DNA of 64,000 nucleotides, taken from contig DASWMJ010000065.1 of assembly GCA_036399775.1 (NCBI GenBank), forward strand, positions 1 to 64,000. Reading direction: 5' to 3'. The notes under the pieces are model-generated. The model searched no databases, was not told the origin of the DNA, and worked only from the letters and a program-made list of their open reading frames with translations. Positions 16,497-24,033 of the stretch are shown here, piece by piece. The stretch is from JADMIH01 sp036399775. GTDB taxonomy: Bacteria > Chloroflexota > Chloroflexia > QHBQ01 > JADMIH01. The translations under genes were made by a program, and so were the position numbers. Positions within the stretch are counted from its first letter, which is position 1, and the number at the start of each line of letters is the position of its first letter.

Positions 16497-16955
16497 TCAG
16501 TAGCGTCTAAGATTAGCCATGCTCCTGCCAAACATGCTCCAGTTGCCGGCAAAAACCATGAGCACATCAAGAATCAGAAATAGCGCTAAATAGTGGAAAT
16601 TACCTATCGTGATCTTGTATAGGGCCATTAGCTCCTGAAACGTAGCGTAACCTTGATCATCCTGGCCCCTGGTGTACCCGGCAATCTCAAACTCAGCGCC
16701 GCCCATGCCTAAAGGCACCATGAAGCCATAAGCTATTACCGACCACACAACACCTGTAGATGCAAGCAAGGTAATCAAGTTGAGTAATGGTTCGGAGTTA
16801 GACCAACGTTGAACAGTTGTCCTTCTACGCAGCCGGTAAGCCAGTACGAGGTTAATGAGAGCAATAGCAAGTGGCAACAATACCATCGGGATGCGCGACC
16901 AACCCCATCGACTTTCTACATAATCAACCTGCCATAAGACATAGAACAAGTACAT
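16497..16955 (-). CDS. Small multi-pass membrane protein, unknown function
   Basis: The product is 152 aa with four hydrophobic segments: near the N-terminus, 'IPMVLLPLAIALINLVLAY', 'LLNLITLLASTGVVWSVIAY' and 'YLALFLILDVLMVFAGNW'. It has a soluble loop 'GGAEFEIAGYTRGQDDQGYA'. The ATG at 16955 is 15 nt before the sufS stop, in the same direction, so it is likely transcribed with suf. No family recognised. Confidence 0.65.
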   Translation of the reverse strand: MYLFYVLWQVDYVESRWGWSRIPMVLLPLAIALINLVLAYRLRRRTTVQRWSNSEPLLNLITLLASTGVVWSVIAYGFMVPLGMGGAEFEIAGYTRGQDDQGYATFQELMALYKITIGNFHYLALFLILDVLMVFAGNWSMFGRSMANLRRY

Positions 16956-16970
16956 AATTTACTGCCTGCT

Positions 16971-18332
16971 CTATCCGAAAATCGTCTTCACCTTCTCTAT
17001 CCCCTCCACCAGCGCGTCAATATCAGCCGGGCGGGTGTAAAGGTAGAAGGAGGCACGGGCCAGGGCAGGCACGTTCAGATGGTGCATGAGGGGCTGGCAG
17101 CAATGATGACCTGCGCGCACCGCTATCCCCTCACTGTCTAATATGGTAGCGATGTCGTGCGGGTGTACGCCCTCTATCTCGAAGGCTACCACGCCGCCCT
17201 TCTGCGCGGCGTCTGGGCCGTATACTTTGACGCCTTGTATGCCACGCACCTGCTCAAGAGCATAAGCCGTTAGCTCCTGTTCGCGCCTATGCACGTTCTC
17301 CATCCCGATGCCGGACAGGTAGTCTACCGCCGCGCCCAGGCCTATCGCCTCCGCGATGGCGGGCGTGCCTGCCTCGAACTTCCAGGGCAGCTCGTTGGGC
17401 GTGAATCCTTCCAGCGTCACCGTATTTATCATATCCCCGCCACCCATCCAGGGCGGCATCTCTTCCAGCAGCCTGCGCTTGCCGTACAGCACGCCTATCC
17501 CCGTCGGCCCGCACATCTTATGCCCGGAGAACGCCATAAAGTCCACGTCAAGCGCCTGCACGTCCACCGGCAGGTGGGGTACGCTCTGCGCTCCGTCCAG
17601 CATCACCAGCGCGCCAGCTTCATGCGCCGCCCCTATAATCTGCTCGACAGGGTTGATTGTGCCCAGCACGTTGCTCATGTGCGTAATGCTCACCAGCTTC
17701 ACGCCACGCAGCTTCTCCCGGAGATCGTCCAGCACGAGCAGCCCATGAGCATCCACGTCCAGGTAACTAATCTTTATCCGGCGCTCTGCCGCCAGCATAT
17801 GCCAGGGCACAAGGTTAGAGTGGTGCTCCATCTTACTGAGCAGCACGCCGTCACCCTCGCGCAGGTTGGCCCGCCCCCAGGACTGCGCCACGAGGTTGAT
17901 AGCCTCGGTAGCGTTGCGCGTGTAGATGATCTCGCGGCTCGATTTCGCCCCTATAAATCTGGCGATGCGTGCCCGCGCCTTCTCGTACCGGTCCGTCGCC
18001 ACTTCGCTCAACTCGTACACGCCCCGGTGGATGTTAGCGTTAGTCGTGCGGTAGTAGTCGTCCATCGCGTCCAGTACGGCCTGGGGTTTCTGGGAGGTGG
18101 CCGTGCTGTCCAGATAGACGAGAGGCTTGCCATGCACCGTCCTTTGCAGGATGGGGAAATCGGCGCGCACCTTCTCCCAGTCTACCATCGTGGGTGGAGC
18201 GGGTTGCGTGAGCACGGTAGCAGGAGCAGGTGGCGCTTTCACTATGGAGGGGTCGGAGAGGACTATTTCGGCTGTGGATACGTCGCCGTCACGCCTGGTA
18301 GTCTCGACTGGAAGGTCTCTGTTGGTAATCAT
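16971..18332 (-). CDS. sufS: SufS cysteine desulfurase (class V, PLP)
   Basis: The product is 453 aa from ATG 18332, with AGGAGGGT upstream. It removes sulfur from cysteine for cluster assembly. Key residues: 'YLDSTATSQKPQAVLDAM', 'NANIHRGVYELSEVAT', the PLP lysine K272 in 'SGHKMCGPTGIGVLYG', and the persulfide-forming C411 in 'RAGHHCCQPLM' (usual form HHCAQP; the extra Cys412 is unusual). An N-terminal extension of about 50 residues, Pro/Ala-rich, precedes 'VDWEKVRADFPILQ', where most SufS proteins start. The gene follows a zinc-ribbon gene by 5 nt. Confidence 0.95.
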   Translation of the reverse strand: MITNRDLPVETTRRDGDVSTAEIVLSDPSIVKAPPAPATVLTQPAPPTMVDWEKVRADFPILQRTVHGKPLVYLDSTATSQKPQAVLDAMDDYYRTTNANIHRGVYELSEVATDRYEKARARIARFIGAKSSREIIYTRNATEAINLVAQSWGRANLREGDGVLLSKMEHHSNLVPWHMLAAERRIKISYLDVDAHGLLVLDDLREKLRGVKLVSITHMSNVLGTINPVEQIIGAAHEAGALVMLDGAQSVPHLPVDVQALDVDFMAFSGHKMCGPTGIGVLYGKRRLLEEMPPWMGGGDMINTVTLEGFTPNELPWKFEAGTPAIAEAIGLGAAVDYLSGIGMENVHRREQELTAYALEQVRGIQGVKVYGPDAAQKGGVVAFEIEGVHPHDIATILDSEGIAVRAGHHCCQPLMHHLNVPALARASFYLYTRPADIDALVEGIEKVKTIFG

Positions 18333-18337
18333 GTTCG

Positions 18338-18601
18338 TTACCCTCCTGGGTTGGGCGGGGGTGCCGGTGGAGGTTGCACGCCGGGCCACTTTTTGGCTAT
18401 CTCTTGCAACGCCTGGGGGTCTTCGATATTGTCCTCGCTGTACGCGCAATAGAGGCATACGTACACGGCGATGTGAGCAGTTACGTCGAGCACTGTGGCG
18501 GAACCGAGCAAAGTGTTGCGGCGTTGGCCCAGGTGGGTGAATTCTCTCGCGCCCACCCGAACGTCATACGACCCGCACTTTGGACAGCGCCCGCTTCTCA
18601 T
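18338..18601 (-). CDS. Small zinc-ribbon protein (paralogue of 19397-19648)
   Basis: The product is 87 aa. Two CxxC pairs, 'GRCPKCGSYDVRVG' at the N-terminus and 'YVCLYCAYSEDNI' at ~50, form a zinc ribbon. A C-terminal 'QEIAKKWPGVQPPP' is also found, as 'KKISAKWPMVEK', in the paralogue. Its stop is 5 nt before sufS, so the sufS ribosome-binding site lies inside this gene, giving tight coupling. Such ribbons may be translation- or sulfur-related, but no function is known. Confidence 0.7.
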   Translation of the reverse strand: MRSGRCPKCGSYDVRVGAREFTHLGQRRNTLLGSATVLDVTAHIAVYVCLYCAYSEDNIEDPQALQEIAKKWPGVQPPPAPPPNPGG

Positions 18602-18648
18602 GTGAGTCTCCTGATGTACGTACTCTTATGTGAGTATTGGGTATCCAC

Positions 18649-18912
18649 TTAACTAGCCTCGGCATGGACTTCCAATTCAGGGCTATCTTCTTCAAGCTTG
18701 AAATAGCTGGCCTCTGGTATCGCATGGCCCCAGGCATGTGCCGCGTCAATCCAACTCTCTATAGCTTCTTGCCCCTGCTTCGCTGCTTCCTCGTATGTCT
18801 TACCATGAGTGTGACAACCAGGTAACTCTGGCACTGTAACTACATAAATACGATCAACCGGGTCCCACTCCAGAAGCATTGAGTAGTGGTCATACTCTTC
18901 TTGTTCGTTCAT
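18649..18912 (-). CDS. hicB: HicB-like antitoxin (second HicB)
   Basis: The product is 87 aa with the HicB partial RNase H fold: 'HYSMLLEWDPVDRIYVVTVP', 'ELPGCHTHGKTYEEAAKQGQ' and 'EAIESWIDAAHAWGHAIPEA'. No added DNA-binding domain. It overlaps hicA by 4 nt (ATGA at 18912-18909), the usual toxin-then-antitoxin order. About 40-50% similar by eye to the HicB on the other side of hicA. Confidence 0.85.
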   Translation of the reverse strand: MNEQEEYDHYSMLLEWDPVDRIYVVTVPELPGCHTHGKTYEEAAKQGQEAIESWIDAAHAWGHAIPEASYFKLEEDSPELEVHAEAS

Positions 18913-19127
18913 GGCTGCCTCCTTTGTACATCACGCAGTTTCTTGAGAGCCTTGCGAACTCGACCTTCCTGGTAACGTTGTGCATCATCACCGTCGTTTC
19001 CAGAGATAGTCACCTGCTCATCTGGCAACAACCAATGTGTCCAGACTGTGTGGCTTCCGTTGCCGGGTCGCCACACAAACCCTGCTTTATGCAAATCAGC
19101 TTTTAACTGGCGAACTTTGCGCGGCAT
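18909..19127 (-). CDS. hicA: HicA-like mRNA interferase toxin
   Basis: The product is 72 aa with the dsRBD-like HicA fold: 'VRQLKADLHKAGFVWRPG', catalytic His in 'GNGSHTVWTHW', 'EQVTISGNDGDDAQRYQEGR' and 'VRKALKKLRDV'. HicA toxins cleave mRNA and are blocked by HicB. Unusually, it is nested between two HicB genes, overlapping the upstream one by 32 nt and the downstream one by 4 nt. The start has only a weak ribosome-binding site, as expected for a coupled toxin. Confidence 0.8.
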   Translation of the reverse strand: MPRKVRQLKADLHKAGFVWRPGNGSHTVWTHWLLPDEQVTISGNDGDDAQRYQEGRVRKALKKLRDVQRRQP

Positions 19128-19434
19128 CTACTTCTACTGCTTGAAGAAACGGAGACCAATAGGAGAAAGTCTTAGGCGCAGGTACGACCTCTCCATCAGC
19201 CTGTGCCGACTCAATCCACCCATCAATCGCATCTTGCCCTTGCCGCACAGCTTCTTCACGTGTGGCCCCATGCGTCCTACAGCCCGACAGTTCCGGCACA
19301 GTCACGATGTAGACATTATCCTCATCCGACCACTCAACAATCATGGAGTAGCGGTGGTGATACTCAGTAATACCCGCCGTAATTGCGTCCTGTTCTTCAG
19401 AGGTCACGGTCTTTCTCATCTTGGGTTTGCTCAT
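19096..19434 (-). CDS. hicB: HicB-like antitoxin (first HicB)
   Basis: The product is 112 aa. After a ~25-residue polar N-terminus comes the HicB core: 'HRYSMIVEWSDEDNVYIVTV', 'ELSGCRTHGATREEAVRQGQ', 'DAIDGWIESAQADGEVVPAP'. The C-terminus extends 32 nt into hicA. Upstream, its start overlaps the zinc-ribbon gene by 38 nt. Made before the toxin, it may provide early neutralisation (inference). Confidence 0.8.
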   Translation of the reverse strand: MSKPKMRKTVTSEEQDAITAGITEYHHRYSMIVEWSDEDNVYIVTVPELSGCRTHGATREEAVRQGQDAIDGWIESAQADGEVVPAPKTFSYWSPFLQAVEVDAAQSSPVKS

Positions 19435-19648
19435 TCTTTTCCACCATGGGCCATTTGGCGGAGATCTTTTTCAGGTGCCTGTTCGACGCGATATAGCTCT
19501 CAACATACCCACAGTAAACACAAACGTAATAGTCAAGCCCCGCACTATCCAACAGACCTAGCGGTAACCTACCTATACCGTCGCCTAAAGGCGCTGTTAT
19601 AGCCCGAATATCGCTAGAGCCGCACTTAGGGCACTGACCGTTTCTCAT
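19397..19648 (-). CDS. Small zinc-ribbon protein (first copy)
   Basis: The product is 83 aa with 'GQCPKCGSSDIRA' and 'YVCVYCGYVESYI' CxxC pairs and 'LKKISAKWPMVEK'. It is clearly the paralogue of the 18338-18601 gene. The two copies bracket the HicB-HicA-HicB genes. It starts 15 nt after the terminator hairpin that follows sufD. Confidence 0.7.
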   Translation of the reverse strand: MRNGQCPKCGSSDIRAITAPLGDGIGRLPLGLLDSAGLDYYVCVYCGYVESYIASNRHLKKISAKWPMVEKNEQTQDEKDRDL

Positions 19649-19663
19649 CGCAACCCCTGAGCA

Positions 19664-19693
19664 AAAAGGGCAGACCCGTCAGCCTGCCCCTTC
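19664..19693 (-). terminator. Intrinsic terminator after the SufD gene
   Basis: Minus strand: GGGGCAG, a 10-nt loop, CTGCCC, then TTTTTGC. It would partly insulate sufRCD from the zinc-ribbon/Hic/sufS segment. Confidence 0.65.
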
Positions 19694-19707
19694 GTCATAA
19701 CTCGTTC

Positions 19708-21102
19708 TTACGCCGCCTCACCCGGCCTCTGGGCTGCCTTGCCTAGCCTGGGCAGGCCGACTTTGTGCTGGATGATGTCGCGCAGGCGTTGGCGCACCGA
19801 CTCCAGCGGCATCTCCTCTATCACAGGCTCGAAGAAGCCACCTACTATCAACTTCTCGGCCTCTATCTGGCTGATGCCCCGGCTCATCAGGTAGAATACC
19901 TCCTGCTCCTGCACCGTGCCGACCGTCGCGCCGTGCGAGCACTTCACGTCGTCGGCAAGTATCTCCAGGCCGGGTATCGAGTTGGCCCGCGCACCTTCGC
20001 TGAGGAAGAGGGTGTTCATCGTCAGGTAGGAGTCTGTCCTCTGCGCGCCGTGATCCACCTTGATGATCCCCTCGAAGCCCAGGCGCGACACATCCCTGAG
20101 CGCGCCTTTGAAGAGAATGTCGCCGAAGGTGTCTTCCGCCGCATGGTGGGTGTTGGAGGTGTTGTCGTAGTGCTGGTCGCCGTCGGGGAAGCAGATACCG
20201 CGTGTGAGCGTCTTCGCGCCCATACCAAGAAGCTGCGTCTCGGCGTGCGCCTTGATGAGCTTCGCGCCCACCTCGCCGATGACCCAGTGCATTAGGCCGC
20301 CCTTGTCAACGGTGGCGTAGCGTGTGGCGAACGAGTAGACGTTGCGGCCCCACTCCTGCATGGAGGTGAACTCGACCTTTGCTTCCTCGCCCACCGCTAC
20401 CTCTATCACGCCCGAATGGAGCGCCTGGTGTCCCGCCATCTCATCCGAGTGGAACTCTTCTATATACCGCACGTTGGCCCCGCGCTCCGTCACGATGAGG
20501 GTGTGCCCCAACGCGACCGCGCCCGGCGTATCGAGCCTGTAGACTACATGCACCGGCTGGTCAACGGTCACGCCCTCCGGCACGTAGAGGAAGACGCCCC
20601 CACTCCAGAGCGCGCTATGTAGGGCCGCGAATTTGTCCTTGTTGGGCGCGACCAGCTTGTGGAGGTACTTCCGCACCAATTCGGGGTGCTCGCGCACGGC
20701 ATCCTCAAGGGACAGGAAAATCACTCCCTGCGCCTTGACGCTCTCCGGCACCTGCAAGTACGCTACCTCGGAGTTGATCTGCACCAGCAGGCAACCTTCG
20801 CGTTCGCTCTCATCTTCAAGCGAAACGGTTGAGCGGGCTTCTTCGGCGGTGCGGTTGGCGGGTACGTATGCGCTGAGCGTGGTCAGGTCCAGCGCGCTAA
20901 CGTCGGTGGTCCACCACTGAGCGATACCCTTCGTCCAGCGCGGCAGGGGCATCTCTTCGAACGCCCTCCACCCCTCAAGACGCGACTCTCGCAGCCACTG
21001 AGGCTCGTCGCGGCGGTCGGAGAGGGCAAGCACACCTTCGCGTGTCAGGCCCGCCTCTATAGCACTATCTATGCGGTGTTCTACCAGGCTAGGCGTTGTC
21101 AT
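19708..21102 (-). CDS. sufD: SufB/SufD-family scaffold protein (SufD-like)
   Basis: The product is 464 aa from ATG 21102 (GAGGGGGC upstream; overlaps sufC by 14 nt). It has the right-handed beta-helix core of the family: 'YVPEGVTVDQPVHVVYRLDT', 'YIEEFHS', 'DNTSNTHHAAEDTFGDILFK' and the signature 'DDVKCSHGATVGTVQEQE' followed by 'YLMSRGISQIEAEKLIVGGF'. The last block is closer to SufD than SufB. It partners SufC in the SufBCD ATPase scaffold. Only one member of this pair is in the window; SufB must lie elsewhere or be absent. Confidence 0.9.
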   Translation of the reverse strand: MTTPSLVEHRIDSAIEAGLTREGVLALSDRRDEPQWLRESRLEGWRAFEEMPLPRWTKGIAQWWTTDVSALDLTTLSAYVPANRTAEEARSTVSLEDESEREGCLLVQINSEVAYLQVPESVKAQGVIFLSLEDAVREHPELVRKYLHKLVAPNKDKFAALHSALWSGGVFLYVPEGVTVDQPVHVVYRLDTPGAVALGHTLIVTERGANVRYIEEFHSDEMAGHQALHSGVIEVAVGEEAKVEFTSMQEWGRNVYSFATRYATVDKGGLMHWVIGEVGAKLIKAHAETQLLGMGAKTLTRGICFPDGDQHYDNTSNTHHAAEDTFGDILFKGALRDVSRLGFEGIIKVDHGAQRTDSYLTMNTLFLSEGARANSIPGLEILADDVKCSHGATVGTVQEQEVFYLMSRGISQIEAEKLIVGGFFEPVIEEMPLESVRQRLRDIIQHKVGLPRLGKAAQRPGEAA

Positions 21103-22090
21103 CGGTTGCCCCCTCTGTGCCTGCGCCCGCATCTTCGTCGTCCATAAAGTCGGGTCGCAGCCAGTCGTAGCCCTGGGCCTCAAGCTCCTGGGCAAGTTCG
21201 GGACCGCCGGTGCGCACGATACGCCCGTCTATCATCACGTGTACGTGGTCGGGCTGGACGAAGTTGAGGATGCGCTGGTAGTGGGTCACCAGTAGGATGC
21301 CCAGGTTCGGCCCGCGCAGACTGCTGATGCCGTCAGCCACCACGCGCACCGCGTCAATATCGAGGCCGGAGTCCGGCTCGTCCAGCATGGCGATCTTCGG
21401 CTTGAGCATCGCCATCTGCAATACCTCAAGTCGCTTCTTCTCGCCGCCGGAGAAGCCGTCGTTCACGTAGCGGGTGGCGAAGCTGGGGTCCATCTTGAGC
21501 AGGGCCAGCTTCTCAAGCAGGTTCTTGCGGAACTCCTTGAGCGCGGGGTTGTTGCGGGCAGGCGTTACTCCCCCTCTGCCTACGTAGGTCTGGGTGGCGA
21601 GGCCCGTATCCACAAGCTGGGCCTGTGGGTCGGCGTCGCGGCGCACCTCGCCCGTCTCGGTCAACAGGTCTTGCTCGGTGCGCGCCCTCGGCTTGGAGAG
21701 GGATACCAGCGCGGTGCGGACGAAATTGGCGACGGTCACGCCTGGGATGGACGATGGGTACTGGAAGCCGAGGAAAAGCCCCAGCTTGGCGCGCACGTCT
21801 GGGGCCTCGCCCAGCAGGTCTTCGCCATCCAGCGTGGCGGTGCCGCTCGTCACCTCGTAGTTGGGGTTGCCCATCAGGGCGTTCACCAGAGTGGACTTGC
21901 CTGAGCCGTTCGGCCCCATGAGGGCGTGTACTTCGCCCCTCTTTACGTCCAGGTCGAGGCCCTTCAATATCTCGCGGCCCTCTACGTTCACGCGCAAGCC
22001 CCTGATTACCAGGCCGTCTTCTGTCACTTGCTTCTCCTGCTTCTCCGCTACGGCTACGTTGCCTTCGCTCTGTGTTACGTTATTATCCAT
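21089..22090 (-). CDS. sufC: SufC ATPase
   Basis: The product is 333 aa, against ~250 for most SufC. Walker A 'MGPNGSGKSTLVN' (59-67), signature 'FSGGEKKRLEVLQMAM', Walker B/D-loop 'IAMLDEPDSGLDIDAVRVVA' and the H-loop region 'LLVTHYQRIL'. An insertion of about 45 residues ('TEQDLLTETGEVRRDADPQA' onward) lies between the Q-loop region and 'LEKLALLKMDPSFATRYVND', and there are tails at both ends. AGGAGG is about 13 nt before ATG 22090. It supplies the ATP-driven motion of the SUF scaffold. Confidence 0.95.
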   Translation of the reverse strand: MDNNVTQSEGNVAVAEKQEKQVTEDGLVIRGLRVNVEGREILKGLDLDVKRGEVHALMGPNGSGKSTLVNALMGNPNYEVTSGTATLDGEDLLGEAPDVRAKLGLFLGFQYPSSIPGVTVANFVRTALVSLSKPRARTEQDLLTETGEVRRDADPQAQLVDTGLATQTYVGRGGVTPARNNPALKEFRKNLLEKLALLKMDPSFATRYVNDGFSGGEKKRLEVLQMAMLKPKIAMLDEPDSGLDIDAVRVVADGISSLRGPNLGILLVTHYQRILNFVQPDHVHVMIDGRIVRTGGPELAQELEAQGYDWLRPDFMDDEDAGAGTEGATDDNA

Positions 22091-22148
22091 GCTTGTCTGA
22101 CTTCCTCCTAGATTTAATCTGTTATCGTGCTATTCTCTTTATCGCTAG

Positions 22149-22841
22149 TTACTCCGGCATACCCACCGAAGTCACCTTGTCCTTCTTCATCTCTACGGGC
22201 GCGTATCCCACGTGGAACTCGCAGGCGCATCCGCCTTCTACGATGCGACTCAGCAGCTTGACCTCCACGCCCGGCCCCAGCAGATCGGCCATCATATCCT
22301 GCTCCATCTCGCATATCTGGGAGTGGGACTTGGCTACCTCAAAGTAGGGACAGGTGTACGTCTTGAACACGAAGTCGCCGCTCCCCTCTACCGGGACCAT
22401 AGCCACGTCCATGCCGGTCTCGCCCAGCGCGCTCACCAGGCCCAATAGCTTCTTCGACAGATCTTTACCCTGCGTCTGGTCCTCAAACTTCTCGACCATG
22501 CGTCGGCTAACCCTGTTGAGCAGCGTGCGCAGCCCTTCGGGGCCGTGCAGAGCCAGCGTCTCTTCAAAGAGAAGAAGCGCGAGTGCAGCATAGTCTTTGG
22601 GGAATAGCTCCTGGGCTTTAGGGGTGAGAGAGTAAACGTAGTAGGGCCGCCCCACATCGCCCCGCACGCGGGTCGCCTGGATGAAGCCCTCGTGCAGCAA
22701 GTGGGCCACCTGCTCCCGTACCGCGGTGGTGGTCACGCCCATAGCCGCTTCGAGGTCCTTGATGGAGGCAGATCCCATATGCTGGATATGCCTCAGCATC
22801 TCCCCGCGAGGCGATTGGCCCGCCTGTTTCGGGTCTAACAT
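22149..22841 (-). CDS. sufR: SufR-like winged-helix regulator with C-terminal cysteines
   Basis: The product is 230 aa from ATG 22841 (GGGAGGG 8 nt upstream). N-terminal winged helix ('MLRHIQHMGSASIKDLEAAM', 'VTTTAVREQVAHLLHEGFIQ', 'GRPYYVYSLTPKAQELFPKD'). The C-terminal domain holds 'TYTCPYFEVAKSHSQICEME' and 'EGGCACEFHVGY', four cysteines placed like those that hold the Fe-S cluster in SufR. The expected role is cluster-sensing repression of suf. It is the first gene of the operon, 58 nt before sufC. Confidence 0.9.
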   Translation of the reverse strand: MLDPKQAGQSPRGEMLRHIQHMGSASIKDLEAAMGVTTTAVREQVAHLLHEGFIQATRVRGDVGRPYYVYSLTPKAQELFPKDYAALALLLFEETLALHGPEGLRTLLNRVSRRMVEKFEDQTQGKDLSKKLLGLVSALGETGMDVAMVPVEGSGDFVFKTYTCPYFEVAKSHSQICEMEQDMMADLLGPGVEVKLLSRIVEGGCACEFHVGYAPVEMKKDKVTSVGMPE

Positions 22842-22880
22842 CACTCTTTCCCTCCCCTTCAACTAACCACTCGCATAAAA

Positions 22881-22912
22881 TGGGCAGACGCCTGCCACTG
22901 TGTATTATAGCA
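22881..22912 (-). promoter_or_regulatory. suf operon promoter with palindrome near the start site
   Basis: Minus strand TGCTATAAT (22912-22904), an extended -10 promoter. Seven nt further, at 22897-22881, is TGGCAGGCGTCTGCCCA, an imperfect palindrome at the predicted start site, a likely SufR operator. Confidence 0.55.
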
Positions 22913-22960
22913 CGAATGGCACCCGCAGGTCAATTTAGACAGGGAAAACTGTGTAAAGGG

Positions 22961-23085
22961 ACGAGGGGTCAGGGGTCAGGGGTCAGGAATCAGGGGTCAG
23001 AAGTTAGGTGATGGATGATGGTGTCAGAGCCTCATGCCTAACCCCTAACCCCTAACCCCTGATCCCTCGTCCCCCGGCATATATT
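22961..23085. repeat. Heptad repeat tract GGGGTCA / CCCCTAA in inverted arrangement (family D)
   Basis: GGGACGAGGGGTCAGGGGTC... on the left and ...CCCCTGATCCCTCGTCCC on the right, so the tract is both tandem (7-bp units) and inverted. The unit resembles (CCCTAAC)n. It fills the space between the suf regulator and the SRPBCC gene. Confidence 0.75.
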
Positions 23086-23132
23086 TTGCTCTATCATCTC
23101 TTAGTTAGCGATAAGCTATTAGGAGGCTGGAA

Positions 23133-23624
23133 ATGCGAATTGAGAAAGACCTTACCATCAATGCGCCTATTGATAAGGTGTATGGCATGTGGACCGACTT
23201 TGAGAACTTTCCCTCTTTTATGAAGCACGTCGAGTCCGTGACGCGGGTAGGTGACGATAAGCTCCACTGGAAGGCGCAGCTTGGGCCGTTTACGAAGGAG
23301 TGGGACGCCAATATCAAGGCGATGGTGCCCAACCGCTCCGTCACATGGCACTCCACCACCGGGGCCGATAACGCCGGGGCAGTCACCCTCTCCGAGCGCG
23401 GTAATATCACCGGGCTGCACGTGGTCATCGAGTACAACCCCACGTGGTTCGAGGCGCTTGGCGACGCGGTAACGCAGACCGTCTCCCGCAACGTAGAGGA
23501 AGACCTGAGCCGCTTCAAGCGCCTGGCCGAAGGGACCGACCCCGACAAGGCCGACGCGGATGCCGGTCCGAGCATGGGCGAACATGGCGCAAGCGGCAGC
23601 CAGCCCACCTACTCGCGAGACTAA
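23133..23624 (+). CDS. SRPBCC (START-like) family protein
   Basis: The product is 163 aa, TTAGGAGG before ATG 23133. 'IEKDLTINAPIDKVYGMWTD', 'FENFPSFMKHVESVTRVGDD', 'LHWKAQLGPFTKEWDANIKA' and 'TGLHVVIEYNPTWFE' are typical of the polyketide-cyclase/dehydrase branch of bacterial stress-type SRPBCC proteins. It binds a hydrophobic ligand in the family; the ligand here is unknown. The last ~30 residues are acidic and disordered. Confidence 0.85.
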   Translation: MRIEKDLTINAPIDKVYGMWTDFENFPSFMKHVESVTRVGDDKLHWKAQLGPFTKEWDANIKAMVPNRSVTWHSTTGADNAGAVTLSERGNITGLHVVIEYNPTWFEALGDAVTQTVSRNVEEDLSRFKRLAEGTDPDKADADAGPSMGEHGASGSQPTYSRD

Positions 23625-23649
23625 CTTTCAGGCGCTATTTGCGTATCGA

Positions 23650-23707
23650 AAGCCACTCATAAGCATCCGTCTCGAAACGCCGGATGCTTATGAGTGGCTT
23701 CTTTCTT
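23650..23707 (+). terminator. Strong intrinsic terminator
   Basis: A 20-bp perfect stem (AAGCCACTCATAAGCATCCG at 23650-23669 with its complement at 23681-23700), then CTTTCTT. Confidence 0.85.
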
Positions 23708-23810
23708 GATGCGTAACGTCTACTCGTATACTATGGATTAGAGAAACACCGTTTGCCCTGCTAAGTGGGCCGTTGCAAAGTCTAGATTACGAGAACGCCA
23801 CCTCACCATC

Positions 23811-23926
23811 CTTGTCATTCTGAGCGAAGCGAAGAATCTCGCTCCTCGCGTATATGCTTATTGGAGGTTCTCCAGGCAAGAGGGTATGCGAGGGACGAGA
23901 TTCTTCGCTTCGCTCAGAATGACAAG
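23811..23926. repeat. CATTCTGAGCGAAGCGAAGAAT hairpin repeat (family B)
   Basis: CTTGTCATTCTGAGCGAAGC... pairs with ...GCTTCGCTCAGAATGACAAG about 80 bp away, with a GAGATTCTTCGC/GCGAAGAATCTC inner stem. A second full copy is at 60879-60988. No coding frame. The 23708-24033 space holds nothing else. Confidence 0.8.
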
Positions 23927-24033
23927 GGGGTAGTGGGTTCGTTACCTCCAACAGACGTCCGGCCCTGCCAAGTCCCATACTTGTTCAACACCTTCCGGGT
24001 CCATATGCTGTCAGATATAGGAGGATAAAGAAA

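Noticed and set aside
17289..18452. Long plus-strand open frame (about 387 codons) opposite sufS
   Set aside because: It is antisense to a clearly conserved enzyme, has His/Arg-rich composition typical of a GC-rich shadow frame, and no ribosome-binding site.
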